Positions 1-9,233 of a DNA stretch of 33,982 nt are shown here, one piece after another; position 1 is the stretch's first letter; the number at the start of each line of letters is the position of its first letter. The notes beneath the pieces are model-generated. The model worked only from the letters and a program-made list of their open reading frames with translations, searched no databases and had not been told where the DNA came from. The stretch lies in the NCBI GenBank assembly GCA_025526915.1, contig JAHLKH010000241.1, positions 1 through 33,982 of the forward strand, given 5' to 3'. Origin of the DNA: Entophlyctis helioformis. Taxonomy: Eukaryota > Chytridiomycota > Chytridiomycetes > Chytridiales > Chytriomycetaceae. Position numbers and translations under genes: made by a program.

Positions 1-479
1 ACGGGCAGCGGCCAGCGGAACAACTGCCAAGCATCATCGTCGTCGACGTTGTTGTTGTCGTGATCGTTGCGGTGATCGCCGCCAACAGCAGCGGCGGATG
101 AAACAGCCAGCGACAACGTACCGACGACGACACCAAGCGGCGGAAGAGGATGGGGATGAGGGTGCTGATGAACGACGTGGCCATGACGATGAAGACGGCG
201 GCAATGTGCAGAGGGCGGTCGTAGGCGCCCAGCGAGTCGGCCCTGCAGGCATCAGCGGCGGGGCCGTGCGAGTGCAGCGTGCCAACTTGCGATGGCGGCT
301 TGGTCAGCGTGGGTCTCGAGGGGTAGGCAAGCAGGGCACGACGTACCGACGGCAGAGACGGCCGCGGCCGCGGGGACGCCCGCCTCGTGCATCGACGCAT
401 GCAGGCCGCCCAGCAGGCTGCTGCTGCTGCTGCTGCTGCTACTGCTACTGCCGCTGTTGCTGCTTCCACCGCTGCTCAT
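1..479 (-). CDS. Probable ZIP-family metal transporter, N-terminal part (partial at left edge)
   Basis: Spliced reading on the minus strand. Exon 1 (479-347) starts with Met and has a Ser/Gly-rich N-terminus including a long serine run from the CTG repeat at 420-440. It ends at donor GTACGT (intron 346-286, 61 nt, with a CTGAC branch-like site and an AAG acceptor). Phases match exon 2 (285-122), which encodes a histidine/cysteine-containing loop, then an acidic/Tyr element (AYDRPLHIAAVF) running into a hydrophobic helix (FIVMATSFISTLIPILF). This resembles the first membrane segment of fungal ZIP zinc/iron transporters, which carry metals into the cytosol. Exon 2 ends at a second GTACGT donor (GT at 121-120) and the rest of the gene is outside or at the edge of the window. 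The family call rests on one helix and its lead-in, so other membrane proteins remain possible. Start and splice sites are inferred by eye. Confidence 0.45.
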
Positions 480-1534
480 CTTGACGATTGTTGTGATGGG
501 CAATGTTGGTGATGGCCGACAGCAACCATGTGGTTCAGCGCATTTTCGGCCGGTCACGTGTTCAGGATTACTGCGAGAAGTACACCGACAAGTACGACGC
601 GGCTCGCGATCTGACGATCTGACAGACTTTAAGCGATTGCAAGCGATTGCAAGTGATCTGGATGAATGCACGTGAATGCACGCAAAGCCCATAGAGTGGC
701 ACCAGCCAGCCACACCAGCGCTGCTGCAGTGGCTCAGAAAGCATAAGAGAGCGCAGAGCCGCCCACTCACGATCCGTCCTCAGCCGCTTGCTCCGCCTCC
801 TCCTCCGCTCACACAGCGTGCGCAAGTCGAGTGCGCTGAATGCTGCGCTTCTGCAGCAGCAGATGCTGCTGAAAGTGTGGGCAGCGCCATTGAAGCACCA
901 GTGGCCTCGAAGCCGACTTTTGTGATGCTGTTGCAACCATCACAGTCGCGCTTGAGGCCACCTCCTGGCCGGATCGCACACGCTTGCCCCATCATTGTTG
1001 CCATCCTCGACCGCTCCGCGCTTGCGACCTGGTGGAGATGCGGGAGCCGAGTGTGAGAGCGAGTGCGATTGCAAGAGCGAGAGCGACCGAGGACGGCGAT
1101 GGCGCAGCTCCATGGCCGGCACCCCAACTGCCCTCATGTGTAACTCCACTGAGCCCCTCGCCCTCCTCGACGACCTCCCCCTCCTCCTCATCCCCAAAGA
1201 GGTCGAGCAGAGGATTTGCTACCGCAGCTGGAGGTGCAACTGAAGGCGCTGGAGACCGTGGACAGTGCCTGCTTATAACTGGCGCGCAGTGAATATTCAT
1301 AACGACCTATGCGAGCAGTGAAGTCAATGATAATGAACAAGGCAGGCGGGGCTGCCAGATCCATTAGGCAGCAGGGCTGTGAAAGAGTGCGCCATGTGCA
1401 GACAGACGCTGCGTGTGCGAGTGATCCGCGTGGCGTTGGCGCGGATGGCACATGTGCCACTTGCAAGGATCACAGACCCACGCTTGCAAATGGGTTCATT
1501 GGGCCAACAAGTCGAGGGGCAATGAGGTGCTTTC
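480..1534. other. Intergenic region with no firm gene
   Basis: About 1 kb between the start of the ZIP-like gene and the end of the ankyrin gene, both on the minus strand. It must hold the promoter of the ZIP-like gene; short direct repeats occur here (GCGATTGCAA twice at 630-650, GATCTGAC twice near 609-620). A minus-strand stretch around 1255-1130 could encode an acidic segment with NPLLDLFGDEEEGE, which looks protein-like, but I could not find convincing splice sites or a start, so no gene is called. Confidence 0.5.
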
Positions 1535-3826
1535 TCATGGCTGGTCGCGCAGCAGGTCGACGATCTGCAGGTACCCAGACGCGCGAGCGCCGAGCGTTGC
1601 GCGGTACGTGCACAGCCCGGGGTGCGCGGCCAGGATGCTCTGCACGACCGCCAAGTGGCCGCGCTCGGCGGCGTCGTCGACGGCCTGCGGCGGTGGGCAG
1701 ACGGCCGGGTAAGTGGCAAGCAGGTGGCGGACGACAGCCGCGTGGCCGCGCTGTGCTGCCCCCGTGAAGGCGGCGGGCGATGGGGAGAGGTGCGGGGCGT
1801 GCGACTGCAGACGGTGCAGCACGTGCAGGTGGCCGGCGGTGGCGGCTGCATCAAGCGCCGACGGTGGCGGCACCACGTGGCGGGACAGCAGGAAGTTGAG
1901 GACGGCGGTGTGGGCGAACTGGGCAGCCGCGTGGATCGTCTGCGGGGTCAGTGTGTAGTGCGACGTGTGGCCGGCGAGGAGATGCAGGACGTCGAGTCGG
2001 CCGTATGCGGCCGCGTAGACTGGCGTGTCGGTGTCGGGCTCGGTGCATGGCGTCGACACACGGACAGGGACCAGGTCGCACACACGAGAAAAGATGCCAA
2101 GACGCGCATAGGCGGCGATGGATCTCTGCAGCGGATCGTCGCTCTGCTTTGAAGGAGGCACGAGCCGCACCACGCCAAGCTGCGGGTTGGCAATCAGACT
2201 GTTCAGCGTCATGGCATCCATCCTCTCGCTCCCACTGCCGTCCGTGACCTGCGGCTGGCCCACGCCATGCAGCACTGCCGACTCGCTTGCTATAAGAACG
2301 CCGTTCAAGTACGCCAAGATGTGCGTGTGGCCGTACTCGGCTGCGACCTGGAACACGTCGCTCGTGATTCGGTCGGGAGTCAAGTCGCCTTCGCACAGTC
2401 GCAGTGCTTCCAGCCGGCCCCACCGGCACGCCGCAAACACGTACTCGGCCAACGGCATCCGCACCAACAAGAACATCAGCACACTGTCCATAATCGGATC
2501 GGACAATACGCCTGCAGTATTCCAGCTGTTGCTGTTGCTGTTGATGCTGTTGCTCGCGGTCGACCAGTCCATGCCATCCAGTCCACCACCGGCCACGCCA
2601 CACGCGAAATTCGACGACGCCAGGATGTTGATGAGAAGCAGGCTCAGGAACCGCGGCGTCAGCAACGATGGCTGGTGGTGTTGCGACGTCGACCCGCGCT
2701 TGTCGAGCCACTCCAGACACTCGAGGATCCGCCCACCCTCTCCCAGCAGGCCGTCGCGGAAAAAGTGCGGCAGCACTCCGCGATGCAGAACCATGGCGGT
2801 GTCGGGCCGCACACTGCCCATCCCGGCAGCCGCAAGGCCACTCCCGTTGCCAGCCACGCCGGTGCCGGTGCCGGTGCCGTGCACCATCGAGCGCATCAGC
2901 TCCACATGCCCGCGCAGGGCCAGAACAACCAGCCCGGCGACCGTCAACGGCGGTGGGGATTTCCTGCCCGTCACAAGCACATCGCGAGCGGCCGTCGCCA
3001 GCCCGTTTGCCGATCCGGCCGCCTCGGCTACCATCGTGGCCGGGTCGCGGCCCATCCATAGACAGATGGGCGCCACGCGCTCCGAGTCCCGCCCGCTCAC
3101 CGTGTTGCGCACGGGCAGCCCCGACGCGTCGGCGGTTGTGCTGTAGTCGGCTCCGTGCAGCTCGAGAAACAATGCATCGAATCTCAGCCGCGATGCTGTC
3201 ATGGACGGCGACGGTGCCGTCAACGGCTGTTGCTGCTGCTGTTGTTGCGGCCGGATCGCTTTGGGTGCGAGAAGAGGCACGACCGTCGGTGGCGATGGCG
3301 ACGTGGACGCTGATGCACGCTCCTCGGCGCACGACGGCCGCGTCTTCGTCAGCAGCCGACGCAGCCGGTCCGCGTCGCCGCTATTCCGCACGACACCCAC
3401 CAGTTCCCGCAGCGTCAGCTCGACATCCAACCGCGGCAGCTGTGGCAGCTCGACTCTCGCCCCGTCTCCGCCGCCATTGCCGCCATTGCCGCTGGTGGGC
3501 ATTGGCCCGCTCAACGACAGATAGTCGAGCCAAATGCTGTGGATCTGCGCCGACGTGAGACTGTGGTGTCTGTATGGCCGCACATGGTTGCGCCAGCACG
3601 TGTAGGCACCTGCCCATTGACAGATGAGCTCAAACAGCTCGTACGGCAGTTTGTCCAAGTGGTGCGCGAGCGACATGCTGGACCCTGCACGCTTGCAAAG
3701 ATGGTGGTGGCCGCTGTCGTCGTCGTCGCCAAAGTGGTCGCCCAAGTGGCCGTCGCCGAAGTGTTGGGCCGTCGGATGGGCGGGGGAAGCAGACGCGACC
3801 ACGAGCGGAGCATGTGAGCGGAGCAT
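1535..3826 (-). CDS. F-box-like and ankyrin-repeat protein, 763 aa
   Basis: One uninterrupted frame. Residues 57-73 (LDKLPYELFELICQWAG) match the core of an F-box, the motif that binds Skp1 in SCF ubiquitin ligases. The following segment with W, R and a second Trp could be the rest of that helix bundle. The middle of the protein is Ala/Gly/Ser-rich with a glutamine run (from the TTGCTGCTGCTGTTG stretch near 3227-3245). Residues from about 600 to the end form about five degenerate ankyrin repeats, each with an AAxxGHxxVVxxLL-type core. F-box plus ankyrin proteins are commonly substrate adaptors, so a role in targeted ubiquitination is a reasonable inference but no substrate is visible. Met at 3826 is the first in frame; Met51 just before the F-box is an alternative. 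No AATAAA was seen downstream. Confidence 0.8.
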   Translation of the reverse strand: MLRSHAPLVVASASPAHPTAQHFGDGHLGDHFGDDDDSGHHHLCKRAGSSMSLAHHLDKLPYELFELICQWAGAYTCWRNHVRPYRHHSLTSAQIHSIWLDYLSLSGPMPTSGNGGNGGGDGARVELPQLPRLDVELTLRELVGVVRNSGDADRLRRLLTKTRPSCAEERASASTSPSPPTVVPLLAPKAIRPQQQQQQQPLTAPSPSMTASRLRFDALFLELHGADYSTTADASGLPVRNTVSGRDSERVAPICLWMGRDPATMVAEAAGSANGLATAARDVLVTGRKSPPPLTVAGLVVLALRGHVELMRSMVHGTGTGTGVAGNGSGLAAAGMGSVRPDTAMVLHRGVLPHFFRDGLLGEGGRILECLEWLDKRGSTSQHHQPSLLTPRFLSLLLINILASSNFACGVAGGGLDGMDWSTASNSINSNSNSWNTAGVLSDPIMDSVLMFLLVRMPLAEYVFAACRWGRLEALRLCEGDLTPDRITSDVFQVAAEYGHTHILAYLNGVLIASESAVLHGVGQPQVTDGSGSERMDAMTLNSLIANPQLGVVRLVPPSKQSDDPLQRSIAAYARLGIFSRVCDLVPVRVSTPCTEPDTDTPVYAAAYGRLDVLHLLAGHTSHYTLTPQTIHAAAQFAHTAVLNFLLSRHVVPPPSALDAAATAGHLHVLHRLQSHAPHLSPSPAAFTGAAQRGHAAVVRHLLATYPAVCPPPQAVDDAAERGHLAVVQSILAAHPGLCTYRATLGARASGYLQIVDLLRDQP

Positions 3827-4096
3827 GTGACGGGCAGTGCACCATCCCCGCGATGCTGACTAATCAGCGTGCTCTGCGTTCATCGTCGAGGGAGGAGTGG
3901 CTGCTCGGGCTGCGGCTGGCCACTACCACACACGCAGAGGGGGCTGCCGCAGCAGCTGCGGCTGCTATGCACAGCCGAGTGGGACCAACCTGCCCACCAA
4001 GACGCGTCACTCATTGCGCTGGACATTCGCAGCCAGCAACACGTCTGCGGCTGCACTGTCGCACTGTCACACTCTCGCACTGTCGCAACATCCAAC
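3827..4096. other. Promoter-side spacer between ankyrin gene and XPB 3' end
   Basis: About 270 nt upstream of the minus-strand ankyrin gene and downstream of the minus-strand helicase. A short duplicated string GGAGCATGTGA sits at the ankyrin start (3807-3829), giving two closely spaced in-frame ATGCTCCGCT starts. No TATA box or other clear element was recognised. Confidence 0.4.
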
Positions 4097-4102
4097 TTTA
4101 TT
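4097..4102 (-). terminator. Poly(A) signal AATAAA of the XPB gene
   Basis: TTTATT on the plus strand is AATAAA on the minus strand, 15 nt after the helicase stop codon. This implies a very short 3' UTR. Confidence 0.6.
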
Positions 4103-4116
4103 CAAGCCGAGCCGCA

Positions 4117-7100
4117 CTACTTTTTCTTCCACGCCTTGAACAGCGAGTGCGTCTTTTTCTCCTTGGCAGCAGCGACACCGCCAGCCGCACCCGCACCGCG
4201 TCCAAACCCAGGCTGGCCATTGAGTGCCGCCGCCGCACGCCGCGCCGCCTGCAGCTTCTTGGTGCGCCGCAGCTGGTTCTGCTGCATATTCTGCTTCATC
4301 CACGCGCCAGCCAGATCGTCGTCGGCGACCGCCACTTCCTCGTCCATGCCCGCGTCGTCATTGACCGCGCGGATGTCCTTGAGCAGGCGTGCCTGGTCGT
4401 CGGCGCTGTAGAAGTTGAGGCTGCGCAGCGTGGCGCCGCCGTCCTGCGGAAACAGCGTCTCGTGGTTGGACACGATGCGGAACTCGTAGCCCTGGTCAAC
4501 GAGGAACGCGCGCCGCCGTGCCGAGAACAGCACCTCGTCCGTGTCCTTGGACACGAGCGTGTAGAACCGCGACTTGAAGCCCTCTTCGTTGCGCCGCTTG
4601 GCTCGCAGGATTCGTCCCATGCGCTGCGCTTCCTGCCGGCGCGAGCCAAACTGCGACGAGATCTGGATCAGGCACGTGGCTTCGGGCAGGTCGAGCGAGG
4701 TGTCGCCGACCTTGGACAGCAGGATGGTCTTGAACCGCGGGTGGCCGTGGCGGAAAAAGTTGAGGATGCGCGACCGCTCTTCGTGCGAGGTCCCGCCGTA
4801 AATGTACGGCCTGCCGAGCCGCTTTGCATAGTACTGCACCAAAGTCAGACGGCGCCTGCATGGGGCAGGACATGTGCGAGGTGTGGACACACGAGAGACT
4901 CACTTCAAGAGCAAATACATTGTCAGAGAATACAATGATCTTGTCGCCCGCCTCTTCGCGCGACTTGATCAGGTACTCGGCCACCATAAACTTTGTCGGG
5001 TTCATGACACAGAGCAGCCGCTTCTTTCTGTTGTTGTCGAGGGGATAGGGGAGACATGTACGTCAGCACACGCCAACGCAGTCTGAGCGCATCCACCAAT
5101 ACGACGCAATGCAACGCAATGCAATACAACGCAACGCACCCGGATCGGGAAGCCAGGTACTCTTTGTAAAAGTCGCCCGGCATGGGACACCAGATCTCGG
5201 TAGCCTCGACTTTGGCAATATGGCCACGGGTCGCAAGGTCCATCCAATTGGCCTCGTACAGCTTGGGCCCGATCAAAAAGTTGAGGTCCTCGATCTTGTC
5301 GTCCTCGCGCACGAGCGTGGCGGTCAGACCGAGCTTGGTGTGCGAGGCCACGGTCGTGAGCACTTTGCGGAACACGTTGGCCGGGACGACGTGCACCTCG
5401 TCGAGGATCATGAGGCCCCATTCGTGGCTGTTGACAAACTCGATCATCTTTTGCGTGTCAAAGGCGCGCTTGCCCGAGTGGGTGATCATGGTGTAGGTCG
5501 AGATGACCACGCCGGCGTTGCCAGCAAACTGCCCATGCCATGCCATGTCATGCCATACATGCCATGTCAGTCGATTGTGATGCGACAATCAACCAAGCCA
5601 ACAGGCTGATGGACAGTCTGACTGATACGCAGGCAGGGATGCAGGCAGAGTGACCGAGGACAGTCAAAGACCCACACGCTGCTTCGAGTCGGCAGTAAAC
5701 TTTGCAATCTGATGGTCCTGCAGCGTGGACCATTTGCGAAACTCGTTGGCCCACTGCTCGACCGACAGCGCATTGGTGCACAGGACAATGGTGCTCTTCT
5801 TGACGGTGCAGGCCGCCGTGATGCCGACGAGCGTCTTGCCAGCACCCGTGGGCAGCACAATGATGCCCGAGCGCGCACGGCCGCCCGAGCTGCCGCCGCC
5901 AAACATTTTGCTCAGCGACTTTTCCTGGTAGTCGCGGATGGTCGTCTTGGGCGACAGGTCAATCTCCAGGTTGGCATTGACGTCGTCTTGCCGGAAATCG
6001 TACTCTTCCATGAGAGGGTAGTCGAGCTCGACGCACTTTTTCTTGACCTCTTCGACCATGAGCGCGTCAATCTCAAACGACTGCGTAAAGTCGGACTCGT
6101 CTTCGATGACCTGCGACGAGGCACCGGCACCGGCGCCGGCAGCGGCAGCGGCCATGTTGGCGTCTGCATCTTCGTCGTCGTCTTCGCGGTCAAGCGTGAT
6201 GACGGCGCCAAACTCTGCGTCAGGCTCGCCGTCCGAGGGTTTCTTTAGATTTCCGTTTGCATCCCTGGCACCAGCAGGCTGCTGCGTCATCTGATTCTGC
6301 TGCTGTTGCTGCTGCTGGTTCTGTTGCTGCTGCTTTAACAGCGCATCCTTTGCCTGCTGGGCCTTGTCGACGTCGTCGTCGGACGAGCGAAAGACGCGCG
6401 CCTGGCTGATGACGGACGAGCGCAGCAGGATGCGCAGGATCTCGGGGTAGCTGGACTCTATGTAGTATCTGTTGTGCTTGAGCACGAGCTTGACCTTGCC
6501 GTAGCTGAGGGTGCACTCCTTGATGAATCGGATGACGCGGTCGGGGATGCGCACCTTTGAGAAGCGGTCGAGGACGTGCAGGATGACGTCCGTGGTCATG
6601 CCGACGGAGACGGCGGCGTAGAGCGAGTAGGCGGTCAGCTTGAACTCGTGGATGCGGGACGGGCGGGTGACGGGCTCGGCGATGGTGATGAGGAAGTCCT
6701 GGGCCTGAGCGGCGAGCGGCGAGAAGGCCTCGAGGATGATGCGGCCGTCGTGGCACACCCACAGCGCGCGGTTGTGGGCGTCGGGCTTGTGGGCGAGGTC
6801 CGTGTAGTCGTCGGCAAACAGTGTGGCGACGGCGTGGCTGTAGTCGTGCTGCGGGCCGTGCTGCGGCGGGACGGCCGCGCCGTTGGCGTTGTTGTGGTTG
6901 TTGTGGTTGTAGATGCTGCCAAAGCCGTGGCCGTTGCCGTGGCCGTCATCGCCAAAGCCGAAGCCGTCGCCGTCGCCGTCGTCAGCGTAGCCGTCGCCGT
7001 AGCCATCGTCGCGGACGTACGAGTCGAGCGGCCGCCTGGCATTCCTGGGCAGCACAAGCGCCTGCTCGCGGCGCATCTGCGGTTGTTGTTGTTGTTGTTG

Positions 7101-7118
7101 TGGTTGTTGTGGTTGCAT
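4117..7118 (-). CDS. SSL2: TFIIH DNA helicase/translocase XPB (Ssl2/Rad25/ERCC3), four exons
   Basis: XPB is the 3'-5' SF2 translocase of TFIIH that opens promoters for RNA polymerase II and DNA around lesions in nucleotide excision repair. Exons are 7118-5676, 5528-5140, 5027-4904 and 4833-4117. Introns are 147, 112 and 70 nt with GTGGGT, GTGCGT and GTGAGT donors and CAG acceptors, and all phases agree, giving about 890 aa. Yeast Ssl2 is 843 and human XPB 782. The N-terminus is Gln-rich with an Asp/Gly stretch. The XPB damage-recognition region ([17 protein letters not shown] onward) is clear. Walker A GAGKT has its Lys at 428, DEVH box 524-527, RED motif 555-557, and motif VI ([13 protein letters not shown]) 722-734. 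An extra poly-Gln/Asp linker lies before the helicase core. All key residues are intact. Met at 7118 is chosen because upstream sequence belongs to the divergent neighbour. Confidence 0.96.
5028..5675 (-). repeat. Short tandem repeats inside XPB introns 1 and 2
   Basis: Intron 1 (5529-5675) carries repeated CATGC units near its acceptor (about 5532-5568), and intron 2 (5028-5139) carries GCAATGCAAC-type repeats near its donor (about 5105-5136). They explain why neither intron reads as protein although parts are open. Confidence 0.6.
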
Positions 7119-7169
7119 GTCGAGTTGTTGAGTTTTGGGTAACCTTGCCACGAAAGCGGTAAACAGAGC
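7119..7169. promoter_or_regulatory. 51-nt divergent promoter between XPB and the STUbL gene
   Basis: The two start codons face away from each other with only 51 nt between them. No TATA box is present. Transcripts must either share this core or start inside each other's 5' region. Confidence 0.6.
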
Positions 7170-8815
7170 ATGCAGGCGAGCAGCAGTCCCGCAGGCAGCA
7201 GCACAAGCACAGGCAGCGCAGGCCCCTCTGGCCAGACGCAGACGCATACACAGACCAGCCCAGAGCCCAAGCCAGAGCCCAACGGACAGGCCAGCACGCA
7301 GCACGGCGCCGCACCGGCCCGCACGAGAAGGGCCAAGCGCTCTGCCGAAATGGCCGTGCGCCAAGCGGCCCTCTTGCATGCCCACATGGCGCTGCACCAT
7401 GAGCGCCGCGCAGAGGCCCGTGCCGCATCGCTGCCGCTGCCGTTGCCCACGGGCCCGGCTTCCAAGCGGCTGCGCCTTGCGTCTGGTGCAGCGTCTGGTG
7501 CAGCGTCTGGTTCCAACGTCGCTGCCGTCGTTGATGCCGGCGTTGACGCTGGCCGTGGCGTGCTGCCGCCTGCCGACCTGCTCGACGTTCAAGGTGCCAG
7601 CGGTGCCAGCGGGGCCAGCGGAGCCAGTCGGGCCAGTCGGTCCAGCGGGTCCAGCCCGAGCCACGCAGCGGTCATTGACCTCACGTCCGACGGGCACGAG
7701 CCAGGAAACGCGAGCGACGCTGGTAACGCGGACGACGCGAGCACAGCAACAGCAACAGTGGCAGCAGCAGCGACACGACCGCCAGCGACCGTGACCACAC
7801 CGCCAACGACAAGACCGCCAGCCATACCGTCAGCACCAATGGTGGCAAGACGGCCAATGGGACTGGAACGACCGGCGACGACCGCGACAACGGCACCGAC
7901 AACGGCACCGACAACCACAGCGGCGGCCGCCGTCGAGGTCGACGACTCGATCGAGATCACGCGCGCTGTGCCGGCACCCTTTCTCCCAGCCACTCACAGG
8001 CGGCTGTTTTTGCGAGCCAACGACAGAGCTGGCAGCAGCAGCAGCAGCAGCAGCAGGCTCAGCAGCATCAATAACAGTCTCAACGGCAACCAGAGCCAAG
8101 CGGGGCGGCTGTTCACTCTCACAGACTCGGACCTTGGGCTCATGGACCTCCTCTATGCCCGCAATCTCAGGGATCGGCTGTCGCGCCTTGGGCCGCACAA
8201 TGCCGTTGACGGTGCCGTTGATGGTGGGCTGGACAGAGGCGATGCAGCAGGAGCAGCAGGAGGACCAGGAGGACCAGGAGCATCAGGAGCATCAGGAGCA
8301 TCAGGAGCACAAGGAGCAGCAGGAGCATCAGCGCGCCGAGAAGACCTTTCTGTGTTCCAAACGCGGTCCGGCTCTCTGCTCAGTGAGTGGGCTGCACACG
8401 CTCGTGCGTGTCTTGTTATCTGTGCACAGACTGACGCGCAGACGCGTGCACAGACACCCGCCTGCCGCCGCCCCGCTTTGATCCATGGCAGCCGTTACTG
8501 CCACCGGCCGTGCCCTTTGACCGCCAACAACAGCAGCAACAGCCTCTGTCTCTGCCCCTGCCTCTGCCTCTACCTCCGCCCGCCGCTCCACCTGCGCCTG
8601 CATCCGCACCCGAGCCGCCCATGACCCCGGCCATGCTGCGCTGCGCCGTGTGCCTCTCGCTCGCGGCGGCCGACACCCCGCTGTCGTCCACGCTGTGCGG
8701 CCACATCTTCTGCGAGGAGTGTCTGGCCGCCGTCCTCAAGCACTCGAAAAAGTGTCCCACGTGCCGCAAGAGCCTCGCCAAAAAGGGCTCCTACCACCGC
8801 ATCTTTTTGGGCTGA
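7170..8815 (+). CDS. RNF4/Slx8-like SUMO-targeted RING ubiquitin ligase, two exons
   Basis: Exon 1 is 7170-8382 (donor GTGAGT). Exon 2 begins at 8454 after CAG, or at 8442 using another in-phase CAG, and ends at 8815, giving about 524 aa. The C-terminal 60 residues are a C3HC4 RING: Cys468, 471, 486, His488, Cys491, 494, 505 and 508, with CGHIFCEEC and CPTC. The tail after the RING (SYHRIFLG) closely resembles the conserved end of RNF4-type STUbLs. Residues 168-172 are VIDLT, a textbook SUMO-interacting motif, and IEIT at 261-264 next to acidic residues may be a second. Basic patches (RTRRAKR, SKRLRL) look like nuclear localisation signals. STUbLs ubiquitinate poly-SUMOylated nuclear proteins for extraction or degradation in genome maintenance. 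The rest is low-complexity Ala/Thr/Gly/Ser sequence including GAS repeats. Family assignment is strong; the exact acceptor is uncertain. Confidence 0.85.
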
Positions 8816-9233
8816 GCCGCGCTCTCTTTCTCTCTTCTTCTCTGTCTGTCTGTCTGTCTGTCTCTGACTGCCTGTCTCTGATTCACTCACTCACTCAATT
8901 GACCCCGGCGTGAATACAAAGGGCAATGCGCGTGCAGTGAGTAACGGAAGCTCTTTTATATTGTATCGACTGGGCAAGCCATCGTGGCAGACGGGAGGAG
9001 CCGTGTGCCAGTCACGTGGGAGAGAGTGAGACTAGAATGTAGAGACTAGAGAGTAGAGACTAGAGGGTGGAAACTAGGGACTAGGGACTGGGAAGCAGTG
9101 CGGCTGTACGATGGTGCAATATGGACGGGCAGACGGCAAAGGGCATGGGACAAGGCGGGACACGGCGGGACACGGAGGGTGCGAGATGGGACAGGTGGAG
9201 CGGCAGGCGGCGTCTACTTGCGTCTACTGGCGT
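8816..9233. repeat. Convergent 3' spacer with microsatellites
   Basis: Between the stop codons of two converging genes. It holds (TGTC)n from about 8844 to 8865, (CTCA)n near 8885-8898, and an imperfect array of AGACTAGAG-type units at about 9028-9085 (period about 10-17). No coding potential was recognised and no AATAAA was seen on either strand. Confidence 0.6.
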
